DNA of 64,000 bases from Verrucomicrobiota bacterium (GTDB lineage: Bacteria > Chlamydiota > Chlamydiia > Chlamydiales > Rhabdochlamydiaceae). The position numbers and the translations under genes were made by a program. Position 1 is the first letter of the stretch, and the number at the start of each line of letters is the position of its first letter. A model generated the notes under the pieces. It was not told the DNA's origin and searched no databases. It was given only the letters and a program-made list of their open reading frames with translations. Location: positions 124,001-188,000 of the forward strand of contig JAFEGJ010000005.1 of the NCBI GenBank assembly GCA_018240015.1. The letters are read 5' to 3'. Below are positions 34,378-41,754 of the stretch, in pieces.

Positions 34378-35571
34378 ATGGTTATATCACTGCTGAAGCA
34401 ACGAGGAATCCAAGTCATACTCCTCCTGACATTTTATCTTCTTGTGGCAAGCAGCCTGCCACTCGCAGTCCATCAAGGATTTTATACCGTCAGCTTGTTT
34501 ATCAAAGATCTCTTGGTCTGGATGCTTCCGATCACGGTGAGTTTTTTTATTGCCCATACGGTGTGTACGTTTGAGAGAAAGGCCCCCCTTTTTATCTTGG
34601 CAATTGTTATTTTCGAAGCCATCTCTAATTTTTCGAGCGTTTGGTATGCCTATGGTGGGGGACATGTCGCAGCGAGTTTTCTCCCTTCGATCGATCTTCC
34701 CGCTACCAATTATGATTTCAGTCCTCTGTGGCGTCTTCCTTTCAGCAAACCTTCCTGGTGGTCAGCCGATAAAGGTTCTTTCTTAGGGCTAGTGCTAGGG
34801 TTTGCAGCGGCTTTTAGTAAAAAGGGAATACTGAAGACCTTTATTTACCAAGGGAAAGAACGTGCCCAGTGGGCTTTAACTCGCATTTTCTCACGCCTCA
34901 TTCCACTATTCGTTCTCGGGTTTGTCGCTCGCATGCACCAAACCAAGCTCCTTCAACATGTGATGGCCCATTACGGAGTCCTTCTCCTATGGCTCGTTGT
35001 GCTAATCGCCCTCTATATCGCTATTCTTTTTGTTTTGGGTAGCGGGCGTAGGGCGCTGCAAGCCATGAAAAATCTTTTTCCCGCAGGAGCGATTTCATTT
35101 ACTTCAGGATGCAGCCTTTCGACGATGCCATGGACAATGGAAGGTGCGTCAAAAAATCTCAACAATCCTCAGCTCGCAAGGGCGGTCATTCCTGCGACGA
35201 CAAACATCCAGCAGATCGGCGACTGCATCACCAATACTTTTTTGTGCTTTTTGATCTTCCGGCAATTTTTCGGCTACAGTCCCGATATCATGACCTGGAT
35301 GCAATTTAGCGTGGTTTTTGTTCTCGCGCGCTTTGCCACCGCTGCCGTTATGGGTGGAGCGATCTTTATCATGCTTCCTATCTACGAAGCTTATCTTTCG
35401 TTTAATCCCGAAATGATCGCGATTATCCTCGCATTCAATGTTGTCCTCGACCCTCTCGTCACGTCTTCCAACGTCGTAGCCAATGGCGCCCTGTGTCGTA
35501 TTTTTGAGAAAGTTTGGATGAGGCTGCCGGGCACCAGAACGCTAGAGGCTAAAGAACCCAGTAGGGGATAA
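34378..35571 (+). CDS. dicarboxylate/amino acid:cation symporter (DAACS family)
   Basis: Sodium- or proton-coupled symporter of 397 residues with about 8 membrane helices plus re-entrant loops. The first loop motif (Ser-rich in the family) reads AISFTSGCSLSTMPWTM, and the substrate and sodium segment reads PATTNIQQIGDCITNTFLCF where classical members have NMDGTA. A C-terminal helix with VVLDPLVTSSNVVANGALC completes the core. The altered motifs mean the substrate may not be glutamate or aspartate. It follows the AlbA-type gene by 32 bp; no separate promoter is obvious. Confidence 0.82.
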   Translation: MVISLLKQRGIQVILLLTFYLLVASSLPLAVHQGFYTVSLFIKDLLVWMLPITVSFFIAHTVCTFERKAPLFILAIVIFEAISNFSSVWYAYGGGHVAASFLPSIDLPATNYDFSPLWRLPFSKPSWWSADKGSFLGLVLGFAAAFSKKGILKTFIYQGKERAQWALTRIFSRLIPLFVLGFVARMHQTKLLQHVMAHYGVLLLWLVVLIALYIAILFVLGSGRRALQAMKNLFPAGAISFTSGCSLSTMPWTMEGASKNLNNPQLARAVIPATTNIQQIGDCITNTFLCFLIFRQFFGYSPDIMTWMQFSVVFVLARFATAAVMGGAIFIMLPIYEAYLSFNPEMIAIILAFNVVLDPLVTSSNVVANGALCRIFEKVWMRLPGTRTLEAKEPSRG

Positions 35572-35578
35572 GTTTATA

Positions 35579-36178
35579 TCAGCTTTTTTTAACACAGACA
35601 TGGAGCAAAAAAGCACGATCCATTTTTTTGCTATAAATCTTATGGCTTTCCATTACATCGAAATACGGCGACAGCAACTGGTCTAATTCGGGTTCGCTGC
35701 ATTTAGAAAAAAACCGCATTTTGCCCTTATGAGTCGGATCTTCCAAGCTTTCATCGCTTCCCTCAATAAAAGAGGCGATGAAGATACCCTTGGGTCTTAA
35801 AAATCGGGCAATTTTTTTAATCTGGGCGGGCAGCTCTTTTTTGGGAACATGGATGAGAGAGGATATCGCCAAAACCATATCAAACGTGTCGGCTGTTTCA
35901 AAATCTTGTATTCGGAGAGTTTGAACACGAAGGCCTTTGGCTTTTGCAAGAGCTGCCGGTTTAAGTGCGGGCTCAAGACAAGTTACGCTATAGCCGAGCT
36001 CCTCAAGCCATGCTGCCAGTGCGCCCGTCGCAGATCCAATTTCCAAAACTTCATGTCCCTTCCCATATTTCTTAATCAAACCAGGAAGGATGTCTTCGAA
36101 GGGGATTTTATCAAACGACGATCCAGCTGCATTATAAAATTCGCTATTGAGTCGATCGATATCTTCAGAATTTGTCAT
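35579..36178 (-). CDS. class I SAM-dependent methyltransferase
   Basis: Protein of 199 residues. Motif I is HEVLEIGSATGALAAWLEEL, the acidic end of strand 2 is in YSVTCLEPALK, and FDMVLAISSLIHVPKKEL is the post-II segment. The profile resembles small-molecule methyltransferases; substrate unknown. The first ATG is chosen after a transcript leader; a start six codons upstream lies within the terminator hairpin of the preceding gene. The gene ends 7 bp from the convergent symporter gene. Confidence 0.85.
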   Translation of the reverse strand: MTNSEDIDRLNSEFYNAAGSSFDKIPFEDILPGLIKKYGKGHEVLEIGSATGALAAWLEELGYSVTCLEPALKPAALAKAKGLRVQTLRIQDFETADTFDMVLAISSLIHVPKKELPAQIKKIARFLRPKGIFIASFIEGSDESLEDPTHKGKMRFFSKCSEPELDQLLSPYFDVMESHKIYSKKMDRAFLLHVCVKKS

Positions 36179-36185
36179 AAAATAT

Positions 36186-36211
36186 ACCCAAGGCACTAAG
36201 GTGCCTTGGGT
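36186..36211 (-). terminator. hairpin terminator of the nucleotide translocase gene
   Basis: A perfect 11-bp inverted repeat (ACCCAAGGCAC / GTGCCTTGGGT, loop TAAG) begins 7 nt after the translocase stop codon. In minus-strand direction it is followed by ATATTTTATG, a short T-rich stretch. It also precedes the methyltransferase start by about 8 nt, so read-through transcripts would carry the hairpin in that gene's leader. Confidence 0.75.
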
Positions 36212-36217
36212 ACTATA

Positions 36218-37606
36218 TTAGCAAACGACTTTCTTATTTTCGACGGCTCTATGGAACGTGCGTCCGAGGAATATGGCCACGATGAACCAGAATGCAAGGA
36301 ACGGAAATCCGATGCAACCACTGGCAATCAAATAATACGATTTTCCAGCCACCGCGCCGTAGGCTTTTTGTAGGGGGGCCAGGACCATATTGAAAATCGA
36401 TCCTGCTTCTTTAGAAGCGCGCGAACCGAAGGTTTCGATCCAGGCTTGGGCTTTGAAGCGAACATCGGGTGTTGTAGGGATATAAAGCTGCTTCAAAGCA
36501 GGGCCGTTGAGGGCGTAGTTGATTGCTTTGGATCCGACCATAAGGATGAACAAGAATGTTAAGCTGCTCAGCGATAGGAATCCAAAGAGGGCAAGCCCCA
36601 CAATAACGGGCATAGCGGCAAGAGCGACACCGACTCCGAGGAACCGAGTGACATTGCTAATACCGAGGAGGAGGCAAGCCAGGGATACAATGTTGACGCT
36701 CGATCCATAGAGACTTAAATAGTGACTTAAGTGGGTCCCCGAGAAATGCTCAGCCGCTGTGATTTTAAAGTTGAAGTCAAAAATAGTGACGACGAGTTCG
36801 TAGATAAAGTTGGCAGCAAAGATTCCTAAGAGATATTTGTGCTTGAGAAGGAGCTTGAGGCCTTCTAAGAAGCCTGGCTCTTGTTGAGACTCAGCTTCTT
36901 TTTCGTTCTTGCCTTCGAAGGCAACTAGGAGGGATTTGGGAGTAGCCTGGAGGAAGTACCTTACGCAGGCAATAATGAGGAGAGTTAGGACTCCGAGAAG
37001 TATCATGGATATTGTATCCGTTCCATGCCCTAAGCGATGGGGCAGGCCGCCGATATTGTAGGGAAGGAGAATGCCTCCCATTTGTCCAAGTGCAACGACG
37101 AGAGGAAAACCACGCTTGGCAGATGTCGGAGCTGTGGTGTCAGCTGCAAACGCCCAAAAGAGCGCGACGACGAGAGAGCCAAAGCTTTCCACATAAACAT
37201 ACCAAAGATATCCGAGGGCCTTTGTGCTCAGAAAGGGGAGGGCGGAGCGTGCTGAAATTTCATCGGCTGGAGCCTGAGCAAAAAACATGGCAATTGCAAA
37301 GCCGAGGATGGTAAGGCCATAGAATGTGGGCAAAATGATGAGCATCCTTTCGCGGGATGTTTTTTCGAGAAGTTTAGTGTAAAACATGACGAGAGGCAGA
37401 AGCGCCAGCACTGAAACAGTTTTCGCATAAGGGAGATGCAAACGATCGACGAGCTGAATGAAAATCGAATCTTTCAGTGGCCGAAGCGTCCAATAAACAC
37501 CGATGATGAGGGCGAAGATGAGCCCCATGCGGAGGAATTTTTTAAATTCTTCGCGCTCGAAATCGCCAAAATTAAATTTACAGATCCATTGAAAAAACTT
37601 TAACAT
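36218..37606 (-). CDS. ADP/ATP (nucleotide) translocase, NTT/Tlc family
   Basis: Membrane antiporter of 462 residues with 11-12 helices, of the type used by Chlamydiae, Rickettsiae and plastids to import host ATP or other nucleotides. Family motifs: MGLIFALIIGVYWTLRPLKD (continuing SIF), ALFWAFAADTTAPTSAKRGF, YELVVTIFDFNFK and GSKAINYALNGPALKQLYIP, ending TFGSRASKEAGS. Substrate (ATP/ADP, other NTPs or NAD) cannot be told from sequence alone. The ATG has AGGAG 8 nt upstream; a TTG two codons earlier lies too close to it. A hairpin terminator follows. Confidence 0.95.
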   Translation of the reverse strand: MLKFFQWICKFNFGDFEREEFKKFLRMGLIFALIIGVYWTLRPLKDSIFIQLVDRLHLPYAKTVSVLALLPLVMFYTKLLEKTSRERMLIILPTFYGLTILGFAIAMFFAQAPADEISARSALPFLSTKALGYLWYVYVESFGSLVVALFWAFAADTTAPTSAKRGFPLVVALGQMGGILLPYNIGGLPHRLGHGTDTISMILLGVLTLLIIACVRYFLQATPKSLLVAFEGKNEKEAESQQEPGFLEGLKLLLKHKYLLGIFAANFIYELVVTIFDFNFKITAAEHFSGTHLSHYLSLYGSSVNIVSLACLLLGISNVTRFLGVGVALAAMPVIVGLALFGFLSLSSLTFLFILMVGSKAINYALNGPALKQLYIPTTPDVRFKAQAWIETFGSRASKEAGSIFNMVLAPLQKAYGAVAGKSYYLIASGCIGFPFLAFWFIVAIFLGRTFHRAVENKKVVC

Positions 37607-37695
37607 AAACAAGTCTCCTTAGGGCCTCACTATAAATGGGTGGTCAGTTATTTGTATTGTCGATATAATCGAATTCTTAAATCGATAAACCAGAT

Positions 37696-38520
37696 ATGAC
37701 GCATTCTCTGCGCGATCTCCGTATCGCTGACCTTCAACTTTTTATTACAGCAGCCCGATTAAAAAATCTAGGGCAAGCAGCGACGCTCCATCATTTGAGT
37801 CAAAGCGCCGCGAGCGCCGCAATACTGCGCGTGGAGAGCGCATTTGGGCAGCCTCTCTGTGAGCATGAAAGAAGGCAGTTTCGATTGACGGAAGAGGGAA
37901 GATCGATTTTGCCGAGGGCAGAAGCGTGGCTTAAAATTCTCATGGAGTCGGTGGTTTCGAAAGATCCGCTGCCGCTACGACTGGTGACTACACATGCGCT
38001 CGCACGTGTGAGTTTGCCGGCAGTTTGGGCGATCGAGTTTGTTGATCTGCAGCTCCTTAGACCTGATAGCGCTTATAGCGCGGTGCTCCGCGATGAGGCG
38101 GATGTCGCGCTCGTTCTCGATAATGCGAACTGGGAAGGTGTCGCTAAGGCAGAGGTGGGGCAAGGATTTTTCCAGCTTTACTCGCGAGAGAAAAATGCTG
38201 TGAAAGGTCCCATGCTTATTCCCGAAGATCAAATCGAGGTGCTCATTTTGCAGCAAAGATGGCGAGAGCAGTATGGAGAACCACTTCCCATTAAAGCGCG
38301 GCTACGCAGCTGGTCGCTCATCGCCGATCTTTGTGCTGAATCGAGTGAAATTGGTTTTTTGCCCGACTTTTTAGGTCGGCAATGCCATTTGCAAGCAGTG
38401 CCCTGGCAGCCAGCGCCCTCATCTTACAGGGTATTAGCGTTGTATCGCCATGCCAGTGAGCCATTTCTTAAGCGATTGCAGCCTCTTTTAGCTGCTTGGC
38501 GAAGCTGCTTTGGTCATTAG
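37696..38520 (+). CDS. LysR-family transcriptional regulator
   Basis: Protein of 274 residues. The N-terminal winged helix-turn-helix is typical (DLQLFITAARLKNLGQAATL, LSQSAASAAILRVESAFGQP, FRLTEEGRSILPRAEAWL). The effector-binding part is short by about 20-30 residues, with RLVTTHALARVSLPAVWAIE and IGFLPDFLGRQ visible. The target is unknown; it is divergent from the translocase gene over 89 bp and could regulate it, as LysR proteins often control the divergent neighbour. The 3' end overlaps the DUF4143 ATPase gene by 33 nt. Confidence 0.88.
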   Translation: MTHSLRDLRIADLQLFITAARLKNLGQAATLHHLSQSAASAAILRVESAFGQPLCEHERRQFRLTEEGRSILPRAEAWLKILMESVVSKDPLPLRLVTTHALARVSLPAVWAIEFVDLQLLRPDSAYSAVLRDEADVALVLDNANWEGVAKAEVGQGFFQLYSREKNAVKGPMLIPEDQIEVLILQQRWREQYGEPLPIKARLRSWSLIADLCAESSEIGFLPDFLGRQCHLQAVPWQPAPSSYRVLALYRHASEPFLKRLQPLLAAWRSCFGH

Positions 38521-39807
38521 TTGCACAGTATGAGATGCAAGATACAGAGGAATGGATAAGATGTTTTTCTCCAAGTGTAGCGGCTGCGTGCTAATTTTGA
38601 TGCCAAGAGGCGATTTTTTTTCCTGCATGAACACATGAAGGGACTTGAGTTTGCCACCTTTGCCAGCTTTGACTTCGATGGGGAAAACAGTGCCTTTGTG
38701 AGCAATAAGATAATCGACTTCTGCTGTTCCTTTCTCTCGATTCCAGAAAAATAGTTGTGTTTCTAAGAGAGCGTCTCCTGTTGCAAGAAGTTCTTGTCCT
38801 ACAAATTGCTCAGCCAAGGGACCAGTCATCATGCCAGGATTTTGAGGGTCTAAATCGACAGCTTGTTCGACAAGACCGATGTCCAAACAAAGTAATTTAA
38901 AAATAGACTCATTCACACCCGCCATCAAAGGGACATCGCCTGCAGATGTGGCAAAAACAGGGTGTAATAAACCAGCCAATTTTAACAGTTCTATGGCTCT
39001 CTTCATTTCTCGTTGGGGATTTGGAAGCTCAGGATCAATTTGGCTATATTTAATATGATCTCCGATTAATCTTGGAGTTTCATGGAAAATTTTGCGTAAA
39101 TGTCGATGAATAGCTTTAGGAGCATATTTTCCAAAATCATTTTCATATGTATCCCAGATAGCTTTTTGAATATATTTAACTTCTAGGAATGAATATAGTT
39201 TTATAAAAGTTTGAACTGCTGCTGGCATTCCACCCACAACAAAATATTCGCGCATACGATCTATCAAATGTTGATGGAGCGCAGACGAAGGAGGATGCTC
39301 TAAATCAAAAGTATCAAGTTCTTGGCGTAAATTATTTTCGCCTAAAGCATCGAGAAATTCCTCAAATGATAATGGATAAAGCCGAACAAATTGAACGCGA
39401 CCAACAGGAAATGAAAACTCTTCATCTTGTATGGCAAATTCGAGCAGAGATCCTGCGGCTATGACATGTAGCTCTGGCATTTTTTCTTTAAAATAGCGAA
39501 GAGCTTGAAGTGCTTTGGGGGCTTGTTGTATTTCGTCTAGGAAAAGAAGCGTCTCTCCGGGGATAATTTTTTTGTTCGATACGAGCTCTATTTCACGGAT
39601 AATTATCTTGGGGTCTAAGGATTCAAAGCAGGCCTTATATTTGGAAGAAGTTTCCAAATTAATGGTGAGAAGCTGTTTAAATTCAGCATTGCCAAAGGCT
39701 TCTATAATATAAGTTTTTCCCACTTGCCTGGCCCCCCTGACAATCAGGGGCATGCGCATAGGGTGGTTTTTCCACTTCAATAAGGTCTTTTGAATGTCTC
39801 GCTTCAT
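38488..39807 (-). CDS. AAA ATPase with DUF4143 domain
   Basis: Protein of 439 residues. The N-terminal P-loop ATPase has Walker A VRGARQVGKTYIIEAFG (about 23-39) and Walker B ETLLFLDEIQQAPKALQALR, followed by AAGSLLEFAI. The C-terminal DUF4143/PD-(D/E)XK-like part reads NREKGTAEVDYLIAHKGTVF continuing PIEVKAGKGGKLKSL, with a putative nuclease triad E-VD-EVK. The family is widespread, patchy and often laterally transferred; function is unknown. The gene looks more AT-rich than its neighbours. Two 20-nt repeats with a hairpin lie just upstream of the start. Confidence 0.9.
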   Translation of the reverse strand: MKRDIQKTLLKWKNHPMRMPLIVRGARQVGKTYIIEAFGNAEFKQLLTINLETSSKYKACFESLDPKIIIREIELVSNKKIIPGETLLFLDEIQQAPKALQALRYFKEKMPELHVIAAGSLLEFAIQDEEFSFPVGRVQFVRLYPLSFEEFLDALGENNLRQELDTFDLEHPPSSALHQHLIDRMREYFVVGGMPAAVQTFIKLYSFLEVKYIQKAIWDTYENDFGKYAPKAIHRHLRKIFHETPRLIGDHIKYSQIDPELPNPQREMKRAIELLKLAGLLHPVFATSAGDVPLMAGVNESIFKLLCLDIGLVEQAVDLDPQNPGMMTGPLAEQFVGQELLATGDALLETQLFFWNREKGTAEVDYLIAHKGTVFPIEVKAGKGGKLKSLHVFMQEKKSPLGIKISTQPLHLEKNILSIPLYLASHTVQLMTKAASPSS

Positions 39808-39816
39808 GTATGAAAT

Positions 39817-39870
39817 ATGGGGGGTGTTTTATACAAACTATGTATAAAACATGGGGGGTGTTTTATACAA
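39817..39870. repeat. paired 20-nt direct repeats with hairpin upstream of the DUF4143 ATPase gene
   Basis: ATGGGGGGTGTTTTATACAA occurs twice, at 39817-39836 and 39851-39870, with no mismatch. In addition GTATAAAACA (39842-39851) and TGTTTTATAC (39859-39868) form a perfect 10-bp inverted repeat with a G-rich loop. On the coding strand the ATPase gene follows 9 nt later. This could be an operator, an RNA leader structure, or the edge of a transferred segment. Confidence 0.8.
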
Positions 39871-39893
39871 GAAAATACACAAGTATCTAAAAA

Positions 39894-40661
39894 CTAGGAT
39901 GTTATGATTTTTGAAAAATAATCTTTAAAACTTATGCCGTTTTCGAGAAATATTTGATATTTTGCTGCCTCTTGAACGCCCTCCTTAGAAGAAAAGATCA
40001 AGTGCCAAGAGCCCTCCGTCGTATCATACAATGTTGCTTCATCCACAAATTCAAGGTAATAGGGCCAGAGCGCACTGAAACGGGCCCGGTATTCATCCAG
40101 GATCGCACCAGTAACGCATCGTCCCTCTTGTTTTTCTCGATCGAGCAAACGCTCCTTAGCAACTTCGCGAGATGCATAGAGCCCTATGAGATGGATCTTA
40201 TAGCCCAGTTTTTTAGCACTGAGAAGATCTTGATAAGATCCTTCGGTTCCGCACGTTCTGTCATAGATAATGGAGTATTTGTTTGCGATGGCATATTGCA
40301 CGATGGCGCGAGCGAGTTTTTGTGCTATGGGCCACCATTTTTCAAAGGCAGCTTTGGCTCCCAATTCGTTTAGATCCTTTTGATAGCCGGGAAGACGTAT
40401 CATCACTTCATCCATATCATGGATGTGGAAGTTGCGAGAATTCTGCTCTCTTCTCCAGGTTGTTTTTCCCGAACCTGGCCCGCCACCTACAGCTAAAATG
40501 ATAGGCTGCTCTTCTGGCTTAAGGCCTTCGAGAAAAGAGTTGTAAAGCTGCTGCAAGATAGAAATGTCAGCTTGGTCTCCTATAGCTTGGGAGAATTTTT
40601 CAAAATTACAAAATAGAGAGCTCATAAGAATGCATGCTAATACAAGGAGTTTTTTACTCAT
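39894..40661 (-). CDS. zeta-toxin-like P-loop kinase with signal peptide
   Basis: Protein of 255 residues. The N-terminus MSKKLLVLACILMSSLFC looks like a signal peptide or anchor. The kinase core resembles zeta toxins: Walker A ILAVGGGPGSGKTTWR (about 55-70), the Asp loop HIHDMDEVMIRLPGY, then YSIIYDRTCGTEGSY, GYKIHLIGLYASREVAKERL and a basic motif DREKQEGRCVTGA. Zeta toxins phosphorylate UDP-N-acetylglucosamine in the cytoplasm, and no antitoxin gene is adjacent. Export would suggest a host or periplasmic target. It overlaps rsmI by 8 nt, so it is translated after it. Confidence 0.8.
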   Translation of the reverse strand: MSKKLLVLACILMSSLFCNFEKFSQAIGDQADISILQQLYNSFLEGLKPEEQPIILAVGGGPGSGKTTWRREQNSRNFHIHDMDEVMIRLPGYQKDLNELGAKAAFEKWWPIAQKLARAIVQYAIANKYSIIYDRTCGTEGSYQDLLSAKKLGYKIHLIGLYASREVAKERLLDREKQEGRCVTGAILDEYRARFSALWPYYLEFVDEATLYDTTEGSWHLIFSSKEGVQEAAKYQIFLENGISFKDYFSKIITS

Positions 40662-41451
40662 TTTTTTTATGGATGGCTTGATAAATTTTTCGCTTGGGCT
40701 GTCCGCGAAGCTCGGCGGCCAAGCGGATGCTATCGGCTAAATCGAGATGATATTCTTTTTGAAGAAACAAGACATGCTCTTTTTCAGAAAGCGTAGAAAA
40801 ATCAAGGTCGCTTCCTTCACAAATGACGACGAATTCCCCTTTGGGAGGATGTTTTTCAAAATGGGACAAAAGGTCTTGAGGTTTGCCAAGCAGGTGCTCT
40901 TCAAAATGTTTGGTCAGTTCGCGGAGAATGCAGATGTTTCTTGCGGGGTCATGTTGATGGAGGAGAGCAAGAGTTTGGAGAATGCGGTGAGGAGCATCGT
41001 AGAAAACTGTGATGCCAGGAAAGGCGAGGAGGCGCGGGAGACTTTCTTTTTCGAAGAATCCCAAAAATTGCACGCGGTCTTTCGGAAAGGGGCAAAGAGA
41101 AAGCGCCGCTACAAAGGCGCAGGGTCCAGGAAGAGCAGTGATGGGAATGTTTTCTTGGTAGCAACGCCTAACGAGAGCCTCTCCTGGATCACAAATACCG
41201 GGAGTTCCCGCATCGCTGATAAGAGCGATATTTTGTCCATTTTTGAGGGCGTCTATAATAAAATCTTCTTTGCTTTTTTCATTGAAGGAATGAAAACTCT
41301 TGAGAGGCTTGTCGATTCCATAATGGGAAAGGAGCGTTTGGCTATGGCGGGTGTCTTCGCAGAGAATTAGATCGCAACTCTGCAATGTTTTTACAGCGCG
41401 ATATGTAATATCTTCTAGGTTGCCGATAGGAGTTGAGATTAAGTATAACAT
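40654..41451 (-). CDS. rsmI: 16S rRNA (cytidine-1402 2'-O) methyltransferase RsmI
   Basis: Ribosome-modifying enzyme of 265 residues with the tetrapyrrole-methylase fold. It begins MLYLISTPIGNLEDITYRAV, followed by CDLILCEDTRHSQTLLSHYG, IALISDAGTPGICDPGEALV and ALPGPCAFVAALSLCPFPKD, then the C-terminal GEFVVICEG. The start chosen is the ATG of MLYL; seven further upstream codons lie in the foldback element. The Shine-Dalgarno is weak (GAG in the element's arm). The 3' end overlaps the zeta-like kinase gene. Confidence 0.95.
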   Translation of the reverse strand: MLYLISTPIGNLEDITYRAVKTLQSCDLILCEDTRHSQTLLSHYGIDKPLKSFHSFNEKSKEDFIIDALKNGQNIALISDAGTPGICDPGEALVRRCYQENIPITALPGPCAFVAALSLCPFPKDRVQFLGFFEKESLPRLLAFPGITVFYDAPHRILQTLALLHQHDPARNICILRELTKHFEEHLLGKPQDLLSHFEKHPPKGEFVVICEGSDLDFSTLSEKEHVLFLQKEYHLDLADSIRLAAELRGQPKRKIYQAIHKKNE

Positions 41452-41455
41452 AAAA

Positions 41456-41618
41456 AGCTCTGTGTTGGACACAAATTTTCTCTCAGGGCCTAGCGAGGCA
41501 AAGCAGAGTCGATCCGAACGACGACTGAAATAGCCGAAGGCGCTATTTCTGAGGAGGAGGATCGATTATGCAAAGCCGCAGCCGGCTCTGTGAGAAAATT
41601 TGTGTCCAATACAGAGCT
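41456..41618. repeat. foldback element D between tRNA-Cys and rsmI
   Basis: Imperfect palindrome of 163 nt. Outer arms starting AGCTCTGTGTTGGACACAAA pair with the last 27 nt with one mismatch. The inner 92 nt (41492-41583) match, in reverse orientation, the core of the element at 22.3 kb at about 90 percent identity, including TCCTCCTCCTCAGAAATAGC and the turn GCCTTCGGC. Arms of the two copies do not resemble each other. It begins 5 nt after the tRNA-Cys 3' end and ends 4 nt before the rsmI start codon. No T-tract and no coding frame. Confidence 0.85.
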
Positions 41619-41623
41619 ATAAA

Positions 41624-41695
41624 AGGTGGCACTCGGAATCGAACCGAGGAATGGAAGCTTTGCAGGCTTCTGCCTTACCGCTTGGCTATGCCACC
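41624..41695 (-). tRNA. tRNA-Cys (GCA anticodon)
   Basis: Cloverleaf on the minus strand: acceptor GGTGGCA/TGCCACC, D-stem GCC/GGC, anticodon stem GAAGC/GCTTC with loop CTGCAAA (anticodon GCA), T-arm CTCGG-TTCGATT-CCGAG. The discriminator is U73, as expected for cysteine. CCA is not encoded (the next bases are TTT), unlike tRNA-His in this window. Confidence 0.97.
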
Positions 41696-41754
41696 ATGGG
41701 ATGCAGGTACCTATTATGAAGGAGAGGATCCCTTCCGGTCAATGAGGTAAATAG

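Noticed and set aside
39817-39870. CRISPR-like array
   Set aside because: Only two repeats with a 14-nt spacer that is part of a hairpin, and no cas genes.
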